Translations under genes and position numbers: made by a program
Notes under the pieces: model-generated
Told to the model about the DNA's origin: nothing
The model's database searches: none
The model's input: the letters and a program-made list of their open reading frames with translations, nothing else
Assembly (NCBI RefSeq): GCF_900090225.1
Contig: NZ_FMHY01000002.1
Span: 62,001 to 126,000, forward strand
DNA from: Micromonospora eburnea
GTDB lineage: Bacteria > Actinomycetota > Actinomycetes > Mycobacteriales > Micromonosporaceae
DNA: 64,000 bases
Direction of reading: 5' to 3'
Part shown: in pieces, positions 26,630-34,322 of the stretch
How positions within the stretch are numbered: position 1 is the first letter of the stretch
How the letters are laid out: each line of letters opens with the position of its first letter

Positions 26630-27844
26630 TCAGCGGATCTGCATCCCGGAGACGGCCCGGGAGATGACCAGTCGTTGGATCTCGGAGGTGCCCTCGAAGA
26701 TGGTGTAGATCTTGGCGTCTCGGTACCAGCGCTCGACCGGGTGGTCGCGCAGGAAGCCGGCGCCGCCGAGCAACTGGACCGCCTTCTCGGTGACCGAGAC
26801 CGCCACCTCGCCGGCCTTGAGCTTGGACATCGAGCCCTCGCCCGCGGTGAATGGCCGGTTGTTGCGTCCCATCCAGGACGCCCGCCAGACCAGCAGCCGG
26901 GCCGCGTCGATCTCCATCCGCATGTCGGCGAGCGCGAACGCGACCGCCTGGTTCTCGATGATCGGCCGGCCGAACTGCACCCGTTCCCGGGCGTAGTCCA
27001 GGGCGTACTCGTACGCGGCGCGGGCCACGCCGAGCGCCTGCGCGCCGACGGTCGGGCGGGACAGCTCGAAGGTGCGCATCGCCGCCTGGCCGGAGGCGCG
27101 CTGCCCGGAACGCGCCCGGTCGAGCCGGGCCAGCAGGGCGTCCCGCTCGCCGAGCAGGCACCGCCCGGGCACCCGTACGTCGTCGAGGAAGACGTCGGCG
27201 GTGTGTGACGCGCGTAGCCCGAGCTTGCGTAGCTTGCGGGTGGCGGTCAGCCCCGGCGTGCCCGGCGGTACGACGAACGCGGCCTGCCCACGCGAGCCCA
27301 GCTCCGGCTCGACCGAGGCGGTGACCACGTGCACCCCGGCGATCCCGCCGTTGGTGGCGTACGCCTTCTGCCCGTTCAGCACCCACTCGTCGGTGGCCTC
27401 GTCGTAGACCGCGCGGGTACGCATGGCTCCGACGTCGGAGCCGGCCTCCGGCTCCGTGGTGCAGAACGCGGCGACGGCGGGCTGGTCGGCGTCGCCGAAG
27501 CACTGCGGCACCCACTCGACGAGCTGGTCGGGCGTGCCGGCGCCGTAGATGGCGGCGACGGCCAGCGAGGTGCCGAAGATGCTCAGCCCGATGCCGGCGT
27601 CGCCCCAGAACAGCTCCTCGCTGGCGATCGGCAGGGAGAGGCCGGTGGGGTCGGCCCAGCAGGTGGCGAGAAACTCGAAGCCGTACAGGCCGACCTTCGC
27701 CGCCTCCTGGATGATCGGCCAGGGGGTCTCCTCGCGGGCGTCCCACTCGGCCGCGGCGGGGCGCACGACGTCGCTGGCGAAGCCGTGCACCCAGTCGCGG
27801 AGGTCCCGCTGTTCCTCGTTCAGGTCGAGCGAGAACTCGGCCAT
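26630..27844 (-). CDS. Acyl-CoA dehydrogenase
   Basis: 404 residues, the usual length. FAD-dependent first step of beta-oxidation-type chemistry. Visible elements: FCTTEPEAGSDVGAMRTRA near 140 (FAD/substrate contact), NGQKAYATNGGIAGV near 175, LGLRASHTADVFLDDVRVP near 230 and the QLLGGAGFLRDHPVERWYRDAKIYTIFEGTSEIQRL end, where Glu of FEGTSE is the likely catalytic base of this subfamily. It begins one base after the SCP2 gene stop, so it is co-translated with it, and upstream control is shared with the divergent TetR gene. Confidence 0.94.
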   Translation of the reverse strand: MAEFSLDLNEEQRDLRDWVHGFASDVVRPAAAEWDAREETPWPIIQEAAKVGLYGFEFLATCWADPTGLSLPIASEELFWGDAGIGLSIFGTSLAVAAIYGAGTPDQLVEWVPQCFGDADQPAVAAFCTTEPEAGSDVGAMRTRAVYDEATDEWVLNGQKAYATNGGIAGVHVVTASVEPELGSRGQAAFVVPPGTPGLTATRKLRKLGLRASHTADVFLDDVRVPGRCLLGERDALLARLDRARSGQRASGQAAMRTFELSRPTVGAQALGVARAAYEYALDYARERVQFGRPIIENQAVAFALADMRMEIDAARLLVWRASWMGRNNRPFTAGEGSMSKLKAGEVAVSVTEKAVQLLGGAGFLRDHPVERWYRDAKIYTIFEGTSEIQRLVISRAVSGMQIR

Positions 27845-27845
27845 G

Positions 27846-28298
27846 TCAGGCCTTGGGGATGTCGAACAGGTTGGCGATGTTGGCGGCCAGACCCAGGTCG
27901 CCCTTGGCCTTGAGTTTGCCGGTCATGAACATCATGACCGGGTTGCCGCCACCGGAGACGATCTTCAGGAAGTCGACCGGGCCCATGGTGAGGCTGAGCT
28001 TCGGGTCCCGCTCCGGGGCATCCGAGACGGCGCAGGCGCCGTTCTCGATGACGATCTCGTAGGTGTCGGTGCCGCCGTCGGCGCGGCCGGTGATGTTCCA
28101 GTGGATGACCGCGTTGGTGGAGCCGGCGCGGTCGGCCCGGAACAGCGACGGCATGCGGCCGAAGACCTCGCCGAGGATCTTGCCGCGCATGTCGCCGGAC
28201 ATGACCTCGGCGATCTTGTCGTCGGGGGTGGACTTGACCAGCTGCGCGAACTCCTTCGGGCTGACGTTCGCGAAGTTGGCCGGGTCGAAGTCCGTCAT
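27846..28298 (-). CDS. SCP2 sterol-transfer-domain protein
   Basis: 150 residues from ATG 28298 with GAGAGGTG upstream. The SCP2 fold is seen in the INGxxxx-like pattern VIHWNITGRADGGTDTYEIVIENGACAV, followed by PKLSLTMGPVDFLKIVSGGGNPVMMFMTGKLKAKGDLGLAANIANLF, the hydrophobic ligand-tunnel half. Such proteins carry lipids or acyl-CoAs. First gene of the fatty-acid operon; it starts 76 bases from the divergent TetR gene, with palindromic operators between. Confidence 0.9.
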   Translation of the reverse strand: MTDFDPANFANVSPKEFAQLVKSTPDDKIAEVMSGDMRGKILGEVFGRMPSLFRADRAGSTNAVIHWNITGRADGGTDTYEIVIENGACAVSDAPERDPKLSLTMGPVDFLKIVSGGGNPVMMFMTGKLKAKGDLGLAANIANLFDIPKA

Positions 28299-28328
28299 GG
28301 GGTTGCACCTCTCGGGGCGGGCCAGCAT

Positions 28329-28360
28329 GGTTACTCAGGCGTAACCCTACGCAGGAGTAG
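28329..28360. promoter_or_regulatory. Tandem palindromic operators between SCP2 operon and TetR gene
   Basis: GGTTAC-N6-GTAACC (28329-28346) is a perfect 6-bp-arm palindrome, directly followed by CTAC-N6-GTAG (28347-28360). Both share the frame TAC-N6-GTA with a CAGG-like centre. A -10-like TATGCT (28362-28367) for the TetR gene follows at once. The arrangement fits autoregulation by the TetR protein and control of the divergent lipid operon (inference). Confidence 0.7.
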
Positions 28361-28373
28361 GTATGCTCGCAAG

Positions 28374-29018
28374 GTGTCCGGCACCCCCGCCTTCAAGCGC
28401 CTACCCCGGGCCGTACGCGAGCAGCAGATGCTGGACGCGGCGGTCAGAGTGTTCTCACGCAGGGGTTTCCATGCCGCCAGCATGGACGAGATAGCCGACG
28501 ACGCCGGCATCTCCAAGCCGATGGTCTACGCGTATCTCGGCACGAAGGAAGAGCTCTTCATCGCCTGCCTGCACCGGGAGGGCGCCCGGATGACGGCGGC
28601 CATCGCCGGGGCGGCGGCCCCCGACCTGCCCGCCGACGAGCGGCTCTGGCGCGGGTTGCGGGCCTTCTTCGGCTTCGTCGGGGGGCACCGGGACGGCTGG
28701 GCGGTGCTCTATCGGCAGGCCCGTGGCTCCCAGCCGTTCGCCACCGAACTGGCCGCCATGCGCAACCGGCTGGTCGAGGTGGTCGCCGGCATGCTCGACC
28801 ACGCGCTGCGGGCCAGGGGGCGCGAGGTGAGCGCCACCGACCTGGAGGTCGTCGCGTACGCCCTGGTGGGCGCGAGCGAGTCGCTGGCCGACTGGCTCGC
28901 CGACCACCCGGAGGCCGACCCGGAGCGGACCGCCGGCCGGATGATGAACATCGCCTGGCTCGGCGCCGACCGCCTCCTGCACGGCGCTAGCTGGGAAGAA
29001 GGAAGGGCCCCCTCATAA
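28374..29018 (+). CDS. TetR-family regulator of lipid genes
   Basis: 214 residues from GTG 28374; the frame is open far upstream but without sense. The N-terminal DNA-binding domain (about 10-55) reads REQQMLDAAVRVFSRRGFHAASMDEIADDAGISKPMVYAYLGTKEELF. The C-terminal ligand domain is helical. There is no ribosome site; a -10-like TATGCT lies six bases upstream, so the mRNA may be leaderless. It is divergent from the SCP2/dehydrogenase/ligase operon, so it most likely senses an acyl-CoA. Its 3' end overlaps the end of the converging PurA-like gene. Confidence 0.88.
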   Translation: MSGTPAFKRLPRAVREQQMLDAAVRVFSRRGFHAASMDEIADDAGISKPMVYAYLGTKEELFIACLHREGARMTAAIAGAAAPDLPADERLWRGLRAFFGFVGGHRDGWAVLYRQARGSQPFATELAAMRNRLVEVVAGMLDHALRARGREVSATDLEVVAYALVGASESLADWLADHPEADPERTAGRMMNIAWLGADRLLHGASWEEGRAPS

Positions 29019-30273
29019 CGCCTGCGGTAGAGAAGGGAACCCCTCTAACGGGCGTGGGGCGTTTGTGTTCGGCGGTGGGGCCGTGGGAGGTGAGTAGGAG
29101 TGGGGAGGCCAGCTCGGTTTCGATCGTTGTGGGCCAGTTGGTGGGTGGGGTGTCGTAGAGCGGGCGGGCGCGCAGCAGGCGGGCGGTGAGCGCGGCCTGC
29201 CGGTCGAGGTCGCCGGCCGGGCCGGGCACCAGCCGGTCCAGGATGTCGTAGCGGCGGCAGATCCGCAGCTCCGGGCCGGCCAGGTCGAGGTGGGTGAGCG
29301 CCAAGCCGTCCACCCCGCCGACGACGTCGAGGGCGTACCGGTGGGCGACCGCGTCGAAGTGGCCGAACCGGAACCGGCCCTGCCAGGGGTTGGTCGGGTT
29401 GCGCGGGTCCGCGTACGGCAGCGCCGGGTCCTCGGTGACCAGCGGCCCGGGCCCGTGCCGGGTGGTCGTCACCCGCAGCACCCCGAGCCGGCTGGCGGCG
29501 CCGGCCAGGCCCGCCTCGGCGAGCAGCGCCTCCGCGTTGGCGAAGGTGGTGGTGCTCCACGTCGTGTACGGGTGGAAGCCGTGCCACTCGTCCAGCAGCA
29601 CCCCCTGCGCCCCCTCGAAGACACAGGTCCCCGCCCGCAGCACCCCGGCCAGGTACGCCCGGTCCACGATCGCCACCCGCTCGGCGAACCCGGCGTACGC
29701 GGGCAGGCAGTCGGCGACCGGCGGCGCGTCCAGCGGGCCCAGTTCGGCGGTGAGCCGGTCCCGCAACGCGGCGAGCCGACGGCGCAGCACGGTCGGGCGG
29801 CGGCAGTCCGCCACCCTGGGCGCCTCGTCGGGGTGGGTGAGGCCGTACGCGACGGCCTCACCCACCCCCAGCCCGCAGGAGCCGTGCCGGTCGGCTCCCC
29901 GGGCGATCTCCCGGGCCCGGTTCGCGGCCCGGTGGTACGGGGTGGCAAGCAGCGCCTCGCCGTCCACGGTCAGCCGGTCGAGCGCGTCGGGCACGCCGAC
30001 CTCCGCGAGGTGGTCGGCCTCGGCGGCCAGCGCCAGCGGGTCCACCACCACGTGCCGCGACAGGTGCGTACGCACCCCGGGGCGGAACGTCCCGGCGCCG
30101 AACTGCGCGAACGTGTGGTGTCGTCCGTCGCGCAGCACGACGTTGTGCGCCGCCTGCGCGCCCCCGTTGAACCGGACCACCGTGTGCACCGGCCGGGTCG
30201 CGCAGAGCCAGTCCACGACGGTGCCCTTGCCGGCGTCGCCGTAGCCGAGGTCGACCACCATCACGTGCCTCAC
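28987..30273 (-). CDS. Divergent adenylosuccinate-synthetase-family protein
   Basis: 428 residues from GTG 30273 inside the VWA stop codon (GTGA). PurA landmarks can be aligned: GYGDAGKGT (residues 9-17; purA has GDEGKGK), AAHNV near 43 (NAGHTV), EGAQGVLLDEWHGFHPYTT near 225, TTTRHGPGPLVTE near 272 and GRFRFGHFD near 302. The catalytic Asp and His are kept, but the guanine-recognition TKLD is LTHLDL and the IMP loop is GSCGLGVGEA. It may ligate aspartate or another amine to a different nucleotide. The last 20 or so residues are encoded by a dispersed repeat. Fourth gene of a tight operon. Confidence 0.8.
   Translation of the reverse strand: MRHVMVVDLGYGDAGKGTVVDWLCATRPVHTVVRFNGGAQAAHNVVLRDGRHHTFAQFGAGTFRPGVRTHLSRHVVVDPLALAAEADHLAEVGVPDALDRLTVDGEALLATPYHRAANRAREIARGADRHGSCGLGVGEAVAYGLTHPDEAPRVADCRRPTVLRRRLAALRDRLTAELGPLDAPPVADCLPAYAGFAERVAIVDRAYLAGVLRAGTCVFEGAQGVLLDEWHGFHPYTTWSTTTFANAEALLAEAGLAGAASRLGVLRVTTTRHGPGPLVTEDPALPYADPRNPTNPWQGRFRFGHFDAVAHRYALDVVGGVDGLALTHLDLAGPELRICRRYDILDRLVPGPAGDLDRQAALTARLLRARPLYDTPPTNWPTTIETELASPLLLTSHGPTAEHKRPTPVRGVPFSTAGVMRGPFLLPS
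29000..29050. repeat. Decayed GGGGCCCC-type repeat, probable terminator
   Basis: The stretch AAGGAAGGGCCCCCT, then TAACGCC, GGTAGAGAAGGG and CCCCTCTAAC is a degenerate copy of the hairpin seen at 15010-15065 (shared GGGCCCCCT-N2-TAACGCC). It lies where the TetR and PurA-like genes converge and encodes the last residues of both. Confidence 0.65.
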
Positions 30274-31229
30274 AGCCGGGTGACCCCGCTTCCGCCGGTC
30301 GGGGTGAACGGCAGCGTCGCCGCCGACGTCCGCCGGCCGCCGCCCAGCCTCGCCAGCGCCTTGGAGACCGTCCGGCCGGCGGTCGAGCCGGCCCGGTCCA
30401 GGTCGCGCAGCCCCTCGTCCAGGTCGATGGCCTGCTCACCGAGGCCGACGGTGAGCGCGATGGTCTCGCAGACCGCGTCCAGGTCGTCCAGCTCGACGGC
30501 GTTCTGCCCGAGCAGGCCGCGCCAGAAGTCCAGCACCTTCCGGCTGCCGGCGTACGCGCTGCCGGCCGGGAGCAGATAGTAGGTGTCCCAGCGCCGGGTC
30601 ACCTCGTCGACGATCTGCCGCAGCGGCACGCTCTCGTGCAGGTCGTCACCGATCAGCCGGGCCACCTGTCGCCGGTCCACCCGCTGGTACGCCAACTCGT
30701 CGCCGATGATGAACAGGTAGCCCCGGCGCCCCCGCTTCTCCCAGCAGTCGGTGACCGTGTGCCGGGCCATGAAGTACATCGCCAGCTCGTACGACTCGGT
30801 CATCTGGCCGCCACCGCCGCCCTCCAGCACGATCCGGCCGAGGTCGTCGTCCATCCGGTTGTCCGACTCGAACTGCCCGATCTGCAACGGCACCCGGTCG
30901 CAGGTGGCGTCGCCGATCGCGCCGAACATGAGCTGCGGGTCGCGGGCGTACCCCTGGCGCAGCAGCAGCCCGAGCAGCTGCGGCAGCTTGGTCTGGAGCG
31001 CCCGGGGGACGTGGCCCATCGAGCCGGTCACGTCGAACAGCACCGCGATGGCGGTCGACTGCGGGTGCTCGTCGGAGTCGCGGCTCTCCCGAACCGCCCC
31101 GCGCGGGTCGAGCGCCGGGTGCACGGTCCGCGCTCCGCTGTCGCTGTAGGAGAAGGCGCTCGCGCCGGTGGCCCGCCGGTAGCGGTCGGCGGCGTCGTAC
31201 ACGTCGGTGGACCAGATTCCGCTGCCCAT
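30270..31229 (-). CDS. von Willebrand factor A (VWA) domain protein
   Basis: 319 residues from ATG 31229 (TAGGGAGGC upstream); the open frame extends to 31397 but only as a shadow. A VWA domain spans about 55-260 with a MIDAS-like metal site: FDVTGSMG near 65 (DxTGS rather than DxSxS), then TESYELAMYF and IIGDELA. VWA proteins bind partners through a divalent metal. It lies between the J-domain kinase-like gene and the PurA-like gene, which starts in its stop codon. Many stress-related operons of actinobacteria, including tellurium-type systems, pair VWA proteins with kinases; role here unknown. Confidence 0.82.
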   Translation of the reverse strand: MGSGIWSTDVYDAADRYRRATGASAFSYSDSGARTVHPALDPRGAVRESRDSDEHPQSTAIAVLFDVTGSMGHVPRALQTKLPQLLGLLLRQGYARDPQLMFGAIGDATCDRVPLQIGQFESDNRMDDDLGRIVLEGGGGGQMTESYELAMYFMARHTVTDCWEKRGRRGYLFIIGDELAYQRVDRRQVARLIGDDLHESVPLRQIVDEVTRRWDTYYLLPAGSAYAGSRKVLDFWRGLLGQNAVELDDLDAVCETIALTVGLGEQAIDLDEGLRDLDRAGSTAGRTVSKALARLGGGRRTSAATLPFTPTGGSGVTRL

Positions 31230-31239
31230 GGCAGCCTCC

Positions 31240-32214
31240 CTAGGGGTTGAGGGTGAAGGGCCGGAAAATGCGGGGGCCGTAGAGCCGCTCCAGCACCTCG
31301 TCGAGTTCGCCGAGCAGCCGCCACGCGTCGTCGGGCCGGGCGGCCAGCTTCGGGCGCTGGCAACCGGCCGCGAAGGCGCGCAGCTCGCGCGGGGCACGGT
31401 CGGCCATCAGCCAGGTCAGGCAGCGGGCGGCCAGCGCCAGGTCGGTGCCGGGGCCGCAGGACCGACGCCCGGTCACCTCCGGCGGGTACCAGTCCTCGTC
31501 GCCGGGGGCCAGTGCCGGGACCACTCCGCCGTCGACCATCGAGAAGCACCAGTCGACCAGCACCAGGCCGTGCGCGTCCGGCTCGATCAGCACGTGCCGG
31601 GGGAGCACCGCGCCATGCACCACCCCGGCGCGATGGGCCAGGCCGAGGGCGACCAGCAGCCGCCGCCACATCCAGGCCGCGTCGCGCGGGTCCAGCCCGT
31701 CCGGGTACGCCCGGCGTACCTCCTCCAGGCTGTGCAGCCCGGGCGCGGCGGCCAGCACGTTGGCCAACCGGTCCGCCCCGGTCGCCGCGTCCCGGATCCG
31801 GAGCGAGTCGACCAGCCGGGGCACGTACGGCAGGTAGCGCGGGTCGCCCCGCTCCGCGATCACCCGCAGGGCGCGCGCCTCGCGGGCCATCAGGTCGTTG
31901 TCGGCCGGGTCCCGGGGCAGCTTGAGCAGCCGGTCCGCCCCGACGTCGTACAGGTCGGCCAGGTCGCCGGCGTACGCGAGCCGGCGGAGCGCGTAGTCAC
32001 CGAGCATGGTGCCGCCTCCTCCCCGCCATCGGGTGGTGACCTCGATCAGCGCGTCGGTGGCGGCGGCGCGTACCGCCGGGTCGGCCGCGCCCAGCCGGTC
32101 GGGGTGCAGGGCCGCGACCAGCCTGCGATAGCGGTGGGTGGACATGTCGGCGCCGAACAGGTCCGCGTCGGTGCGCGCCTCCGTGACCAGGCGGATCGCC
32201 TCCTCGGTCCTCAC
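31240..32214 (-). CDS. J-domain plus protein-kinase-like fusion protein
   Basis: 324 residues from GTG 32214 inside the Nudix stop codon (GTGA). The first 60 residues look like a J domain: THRYRRLVAALHPDRLG carries the HPD motif at 37-39. The remainder (about 70-310) resembles a Ser/Thr kinase fold: a Lys in DRLLKLPRD, Glu in the following helix, then VVHGAVLPRHVLIE where HRDxKxxN is expected and LVLVDWCFS where DFG is expected. The catalytic Asp of HRD is missing, so it is either a pseudokinase or an altered kinase. Ten bases separate it from the VWA gene. Confidence 0.72.
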   Translation of the reverse strand: MRTEEAIRLVTEARTDADLFGADMSTHRYRRLVAALHPDRLGAADPAVRAAATDALIEVTTRWRGGGGTMLGDYALRRLAYAGDLADLYDVGADRLLKLPRDPADNDLMAREARALRVIAERGDPRYLPYVPRLVDSLRIRDAATGADRLANVLAAAPGLHSLEEVRRAYPDGLDPRDAAWMWRRLLVALGLAHRAGVVHGAVLPRHVLIEPDAHGLVLVDWCFSMVDGGVVPALAPGDEDWYPPEVTGRRSCGPGTDLALAARCLTWLMADRAPRELRAFAAGCQRPKLAARPDDAWRLLGELDEVLERLYGPRIFRPFTLNP

Positions 32215-32963
32215 CGGACCGTCTCCTCGCGGGCGGGACGCAGCAGCGCCGGGTGGAGCAGCCGGGCGTCGCCGGCGCGGTAGAGCTTGGCCCGGGGCCC
32301 GCCGCGCGCGCCGCCGCGCTCGGTGCTGGCCCCGGTGCTCTCCACGAAGCCGGGCACCGAGAGCACCTTGCGGTGGAAGTTTCCGGCGTGCAGCGGGTGC
32401 CCCCAGACCGTCTCGTAGACGGCCCGCAGCTCGGTGATGGTGAACTCGGGTTCGAGGAAGCGGGTGGCCAGCGGGGTGTATTCCAGCTTGGACCGGGCCC
32501 GCTCCAGCCCGTCGTCGATGATCCGGGCGTGGTCGAAGGCGAGCTGCCGGCTGGTCAACGCGGTCACCGGCAGCCAGACCGCGTCCTCGGCGTCGGTGCC
32601 GGCGGACGGGTCGGGCAGGTCGGGGGCGAACGCCAGGTGGGCGATCGAGACGACACGCATCCGGGGGTCGCGGTCGGGAGCGCCGTAGCTGCCGAGCTGC
32701 TCCAGGTGGACGCGGCGCAGCCGTTCGCCGCCGAGCCCGGTCTCCTCGGCCAGCTCCCGGCGGGCACCGGTGGCCAGGTCCTCGTCCGGGTGGACGAAGC
32801 CGCCGGGCAGCGCCCAGTGCCCCTCGTACGGCGGGGCGCCCCGGCGGATCAGCAGCAGGTGCAGCGCGCCCTCGCGGATGGTCAGGGCCACCACGTCGAC
32901 GGTGACCGCGACCGCCGGATAGTCCCGAGGGTCGTACGCGGCGAGGAAGTCCTGCTCGTTCAC
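32211..32963 (-). CDS. Nudix hydrolase-like regulator (NrtR-type)
   Basis: 250 residues from GTG 32963; an in-frame TTG at 32993 is less likely. The N-terminal Nudix domain has an intact box: GFVHPDEDLATGARRELAEETGL (shown in parts: G-x5-E-x7-RELxEExGL) at about 55-78. The C-terminal 100 residues (LEYTPLATRFLEPEFTITELRAVYETVWG, then NFHRKVLSVPGF) form the winged-helix domain of NrtR-like regulators, which bind ADP-ribose-type ligands and repress NAD or sugar genes. First gene of the four-gene operon and likely its own regulator, given the repeated sequence just upstream. Confidence 0.82.
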   Translation of the reverse strand: MNEQDFLAAYDPRDYPAVAVTVDVVALTIREGALHLLLIRRGAPPYEGHWALPGGFVHPDEDLATGARRELAEETGLGGERLRRVHLEQLGSYGAPDRDPRMRVVSIAHLAFAPDLPDPSAGTDAEDAVWLPVTALTSRQLAFDHARIIDDGLERARSKLEYTPLATRFLEPEFTITELRAVYETVWGHPLHAGNFHRKVLSVPGFVESTGASTERGGARGGPRAKLYRAGDARLLHPALLRPAREETVR

Positions 32964-32971
32964 GGCGTCTC

Positions 32972-33006
32972 TCTCACTATGAGAACAACTCAATGTGAGA
33001 ACAACT
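32972..33006. promoter_or_regulatory. Direct and inverted repeats upstream of Nudix-regulator operon
   Basis: TGAGAACAACT occurs twice as a direct repeat (32980-32990 and 32996-33006, 16-bp period), and TCTCA-N3-TGAGA forms an inverted repeat at 32972-32984. The block lies 10-45 bases before the GTG start, where a repressor site would be. Probably the operator of the NrtR-like protein (inference). Confidence 0.6.
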
Positions 33007-33044
33007 TAGCGTACGAGGGGTCGACTGCCAACCCCCTTTCCTCC

Positions 33045-34322
33045 TCAGCGGACGGTGCCCACCAACTGCGGCGCGCCGGACCGCGCGTCGTGCAGGGCGA
33101 AGTCCCAGGCCCCGCCCGTAGCGGTGGCGCCGAAGGCCACCGTGGACGGCAGCGGCACCGGCAGCTTGAACGCCACCTCCACCGTGTACGCCTCCGGCAG
33201 TCGGCCCTCCAGCGCGGCCAGGCAGCGGGCCTTGCTCCACATTCCGTGCGCGATCGGGCGGGGGAAGCCGAACAGCCGCGCCCCGAGCCGGGAGGTGTGG
33301 ATCGGGTTGTGGTCGCCGGAGACCCGGGCGTATTCGGTCCCCACCCGGGGGGTCACCTGCCATCGGGCCGAGGTGGCCGGCGGGGCCGGACGGTCGCCCC
33401 GGTCGCGCCGCGGGCCGCCGCCCGCCGTCCGCTCCCTCCCCAGGTACGTCGAGACGCCGCGCCACACCTCCTCGCCGCCGACCGAACCGATCAGCACCAC
33501 GTCGAGCTGCCGACCCCGCTCGTGCGGGCGCAGGCGCTCCGCGTACGTGCGGAAGTCCAGGGTCTCGCCGGCCTCGACCGGCCGGTGCACGGTGATCCGG
33601 TTCGCCACGTGCACCACCCCCGTCAACGGGATCGGGAACTCCGCCGCGGTCATCAGCCGCAACGCCAGCGGGAAGCCCAACACGTGCGGGTACGTGGCCG
33701 GCAGCCGGTCGGCGAGCCGGAACCCGCAGACCCGGTCGTAGTCGGCCAGGTGCGCCCGGTCCACGGCCACCCCGCTGACACCGAGCTCCACCTCGGGCAG
33801 GCCCGGCCCGCGCCGCCCGCCCGTCCCGGGCAGCGCCCCGAGCAGGGCACGCCGGTAGAGCGCCCCGGCCGCCGGCATCCGGGGCAGGTCGATCCGGACC
33901 CGCTCCCCGGCCGCTGGCCCGGCGACCGCCGCCGGCTCCCGGGTGACCGCCGCGGCCGGCCCGGACAGGTCCCGGGTGACCGCCGCGGCCGGCCCGGACA
34001 GGTCCCGGGTGACCGCCGCGGCCGGCCCGGACAGGTCCCGGGTGACCGCCGCGGCCGGCCCGGACAGGTCCCGGGTGACCGCCGCGGCCGGCCCGGACAG
34101 GTCCCGGGTGACCTCGGCGGCCAGGCCGGAGAGGTCCTGGGTCTCCTCGGCGGCCAGGCCGGAGAGGCCCGCGGTCTCGTCGGGCGACCGCCCCGGGCCG
34201 CCGCCCGCCGCCGCGACCGCGTTCCGGGCCGCGGTGAGATCCTGGGTCGGGCCCTCGATCAGCTCGTGCACCGACAGCTCCTCGGCCGGCTCATCCGCCC
34301 GCCGCTGCTTCCGCCGCGCCAT
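33045..34322 (-). CDS. MaoC-like (R)-specific enoyl-CoA hydratase/dehydratase with repetitive N-terminus
   Basis: 425 residues from ATG 34322, overlapping the fabG stop (ATGA); an open frame reaching 35756 is a shadow of fabG. Residues about 1-125 are low-complexity with seven 11-residue units ending AAAVTRDLSGP. Then a double hotdog region: the first half near 150-260 and the catalytic half with EYARVSGDHNPIHTSRLGA near 335, where Asp and His act as the hydratase pair, and FPRPIAHGMW. It resembles HtdX of Mycobacterium, the partner of FabG4. The repeated leader is unusual for this family. Confidence 0.85.
   Translation of the reverse strand: MARRKQRRADEPAEELSVHELIEGPTQDLTAARNAVAAAGGGPGRSPDETAGLSGLAAEETQDLSGLAAEVTRDLSGPAAAVTRDLSGPAAAVTRDLSGPAAAVTRDLSGPAAAVTRDLSGPAAAVTREPAAVAGPAAGERVRIDLPRMPAAGALYRRALLGALPGTGGRRGPGLPEVELGVSGVAVDRAHLADYDRVCGFRLADRLPATYPHVLGFPLALRLMTAAEFPIPLTGVVHVANRITVHRPVEAGETLDFRTYAERLRPHERGRQLDVVLIGSVGGEEVWRGVSTYLGRERTAGGGPRRDRGDRPAPPATSARWQVTPRVGTEYARVSGDHNPIHTSRLGARLFGFPRPIAHGMWSKARCLAALEGRLPEAYTVEVAFKLPVPLPSTVAFGATATGGAWDFALHDARSGAPQLVGTVR
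33943..34173. repeat. 33-bp tandem repeat inside the MaoC-like gene
   Basis: Five apparently identical 33-bp units start at 33943, 33976, 34009, 34042 and 34075, followed by two diverged units (34108 and 34141). The period is a multiple of three, so copy-number change keeps the frame and adds or removes 11 residues each time. Confidence 0.9.

Noticed and set aside
31230..31397. 56-codon N-terminal extension of the VWA protein
   Set aside because: It overlaps the kinase-like gene in another frame and reads as Arg/Ser/Pro string; the ATG at 31229 has a good ribosome site.
33943..34173. CRISPR array
   Set aside because: The repeats are head-to-tail with no spacers and lie in frame inside a gene; no cas genes exist in the window.
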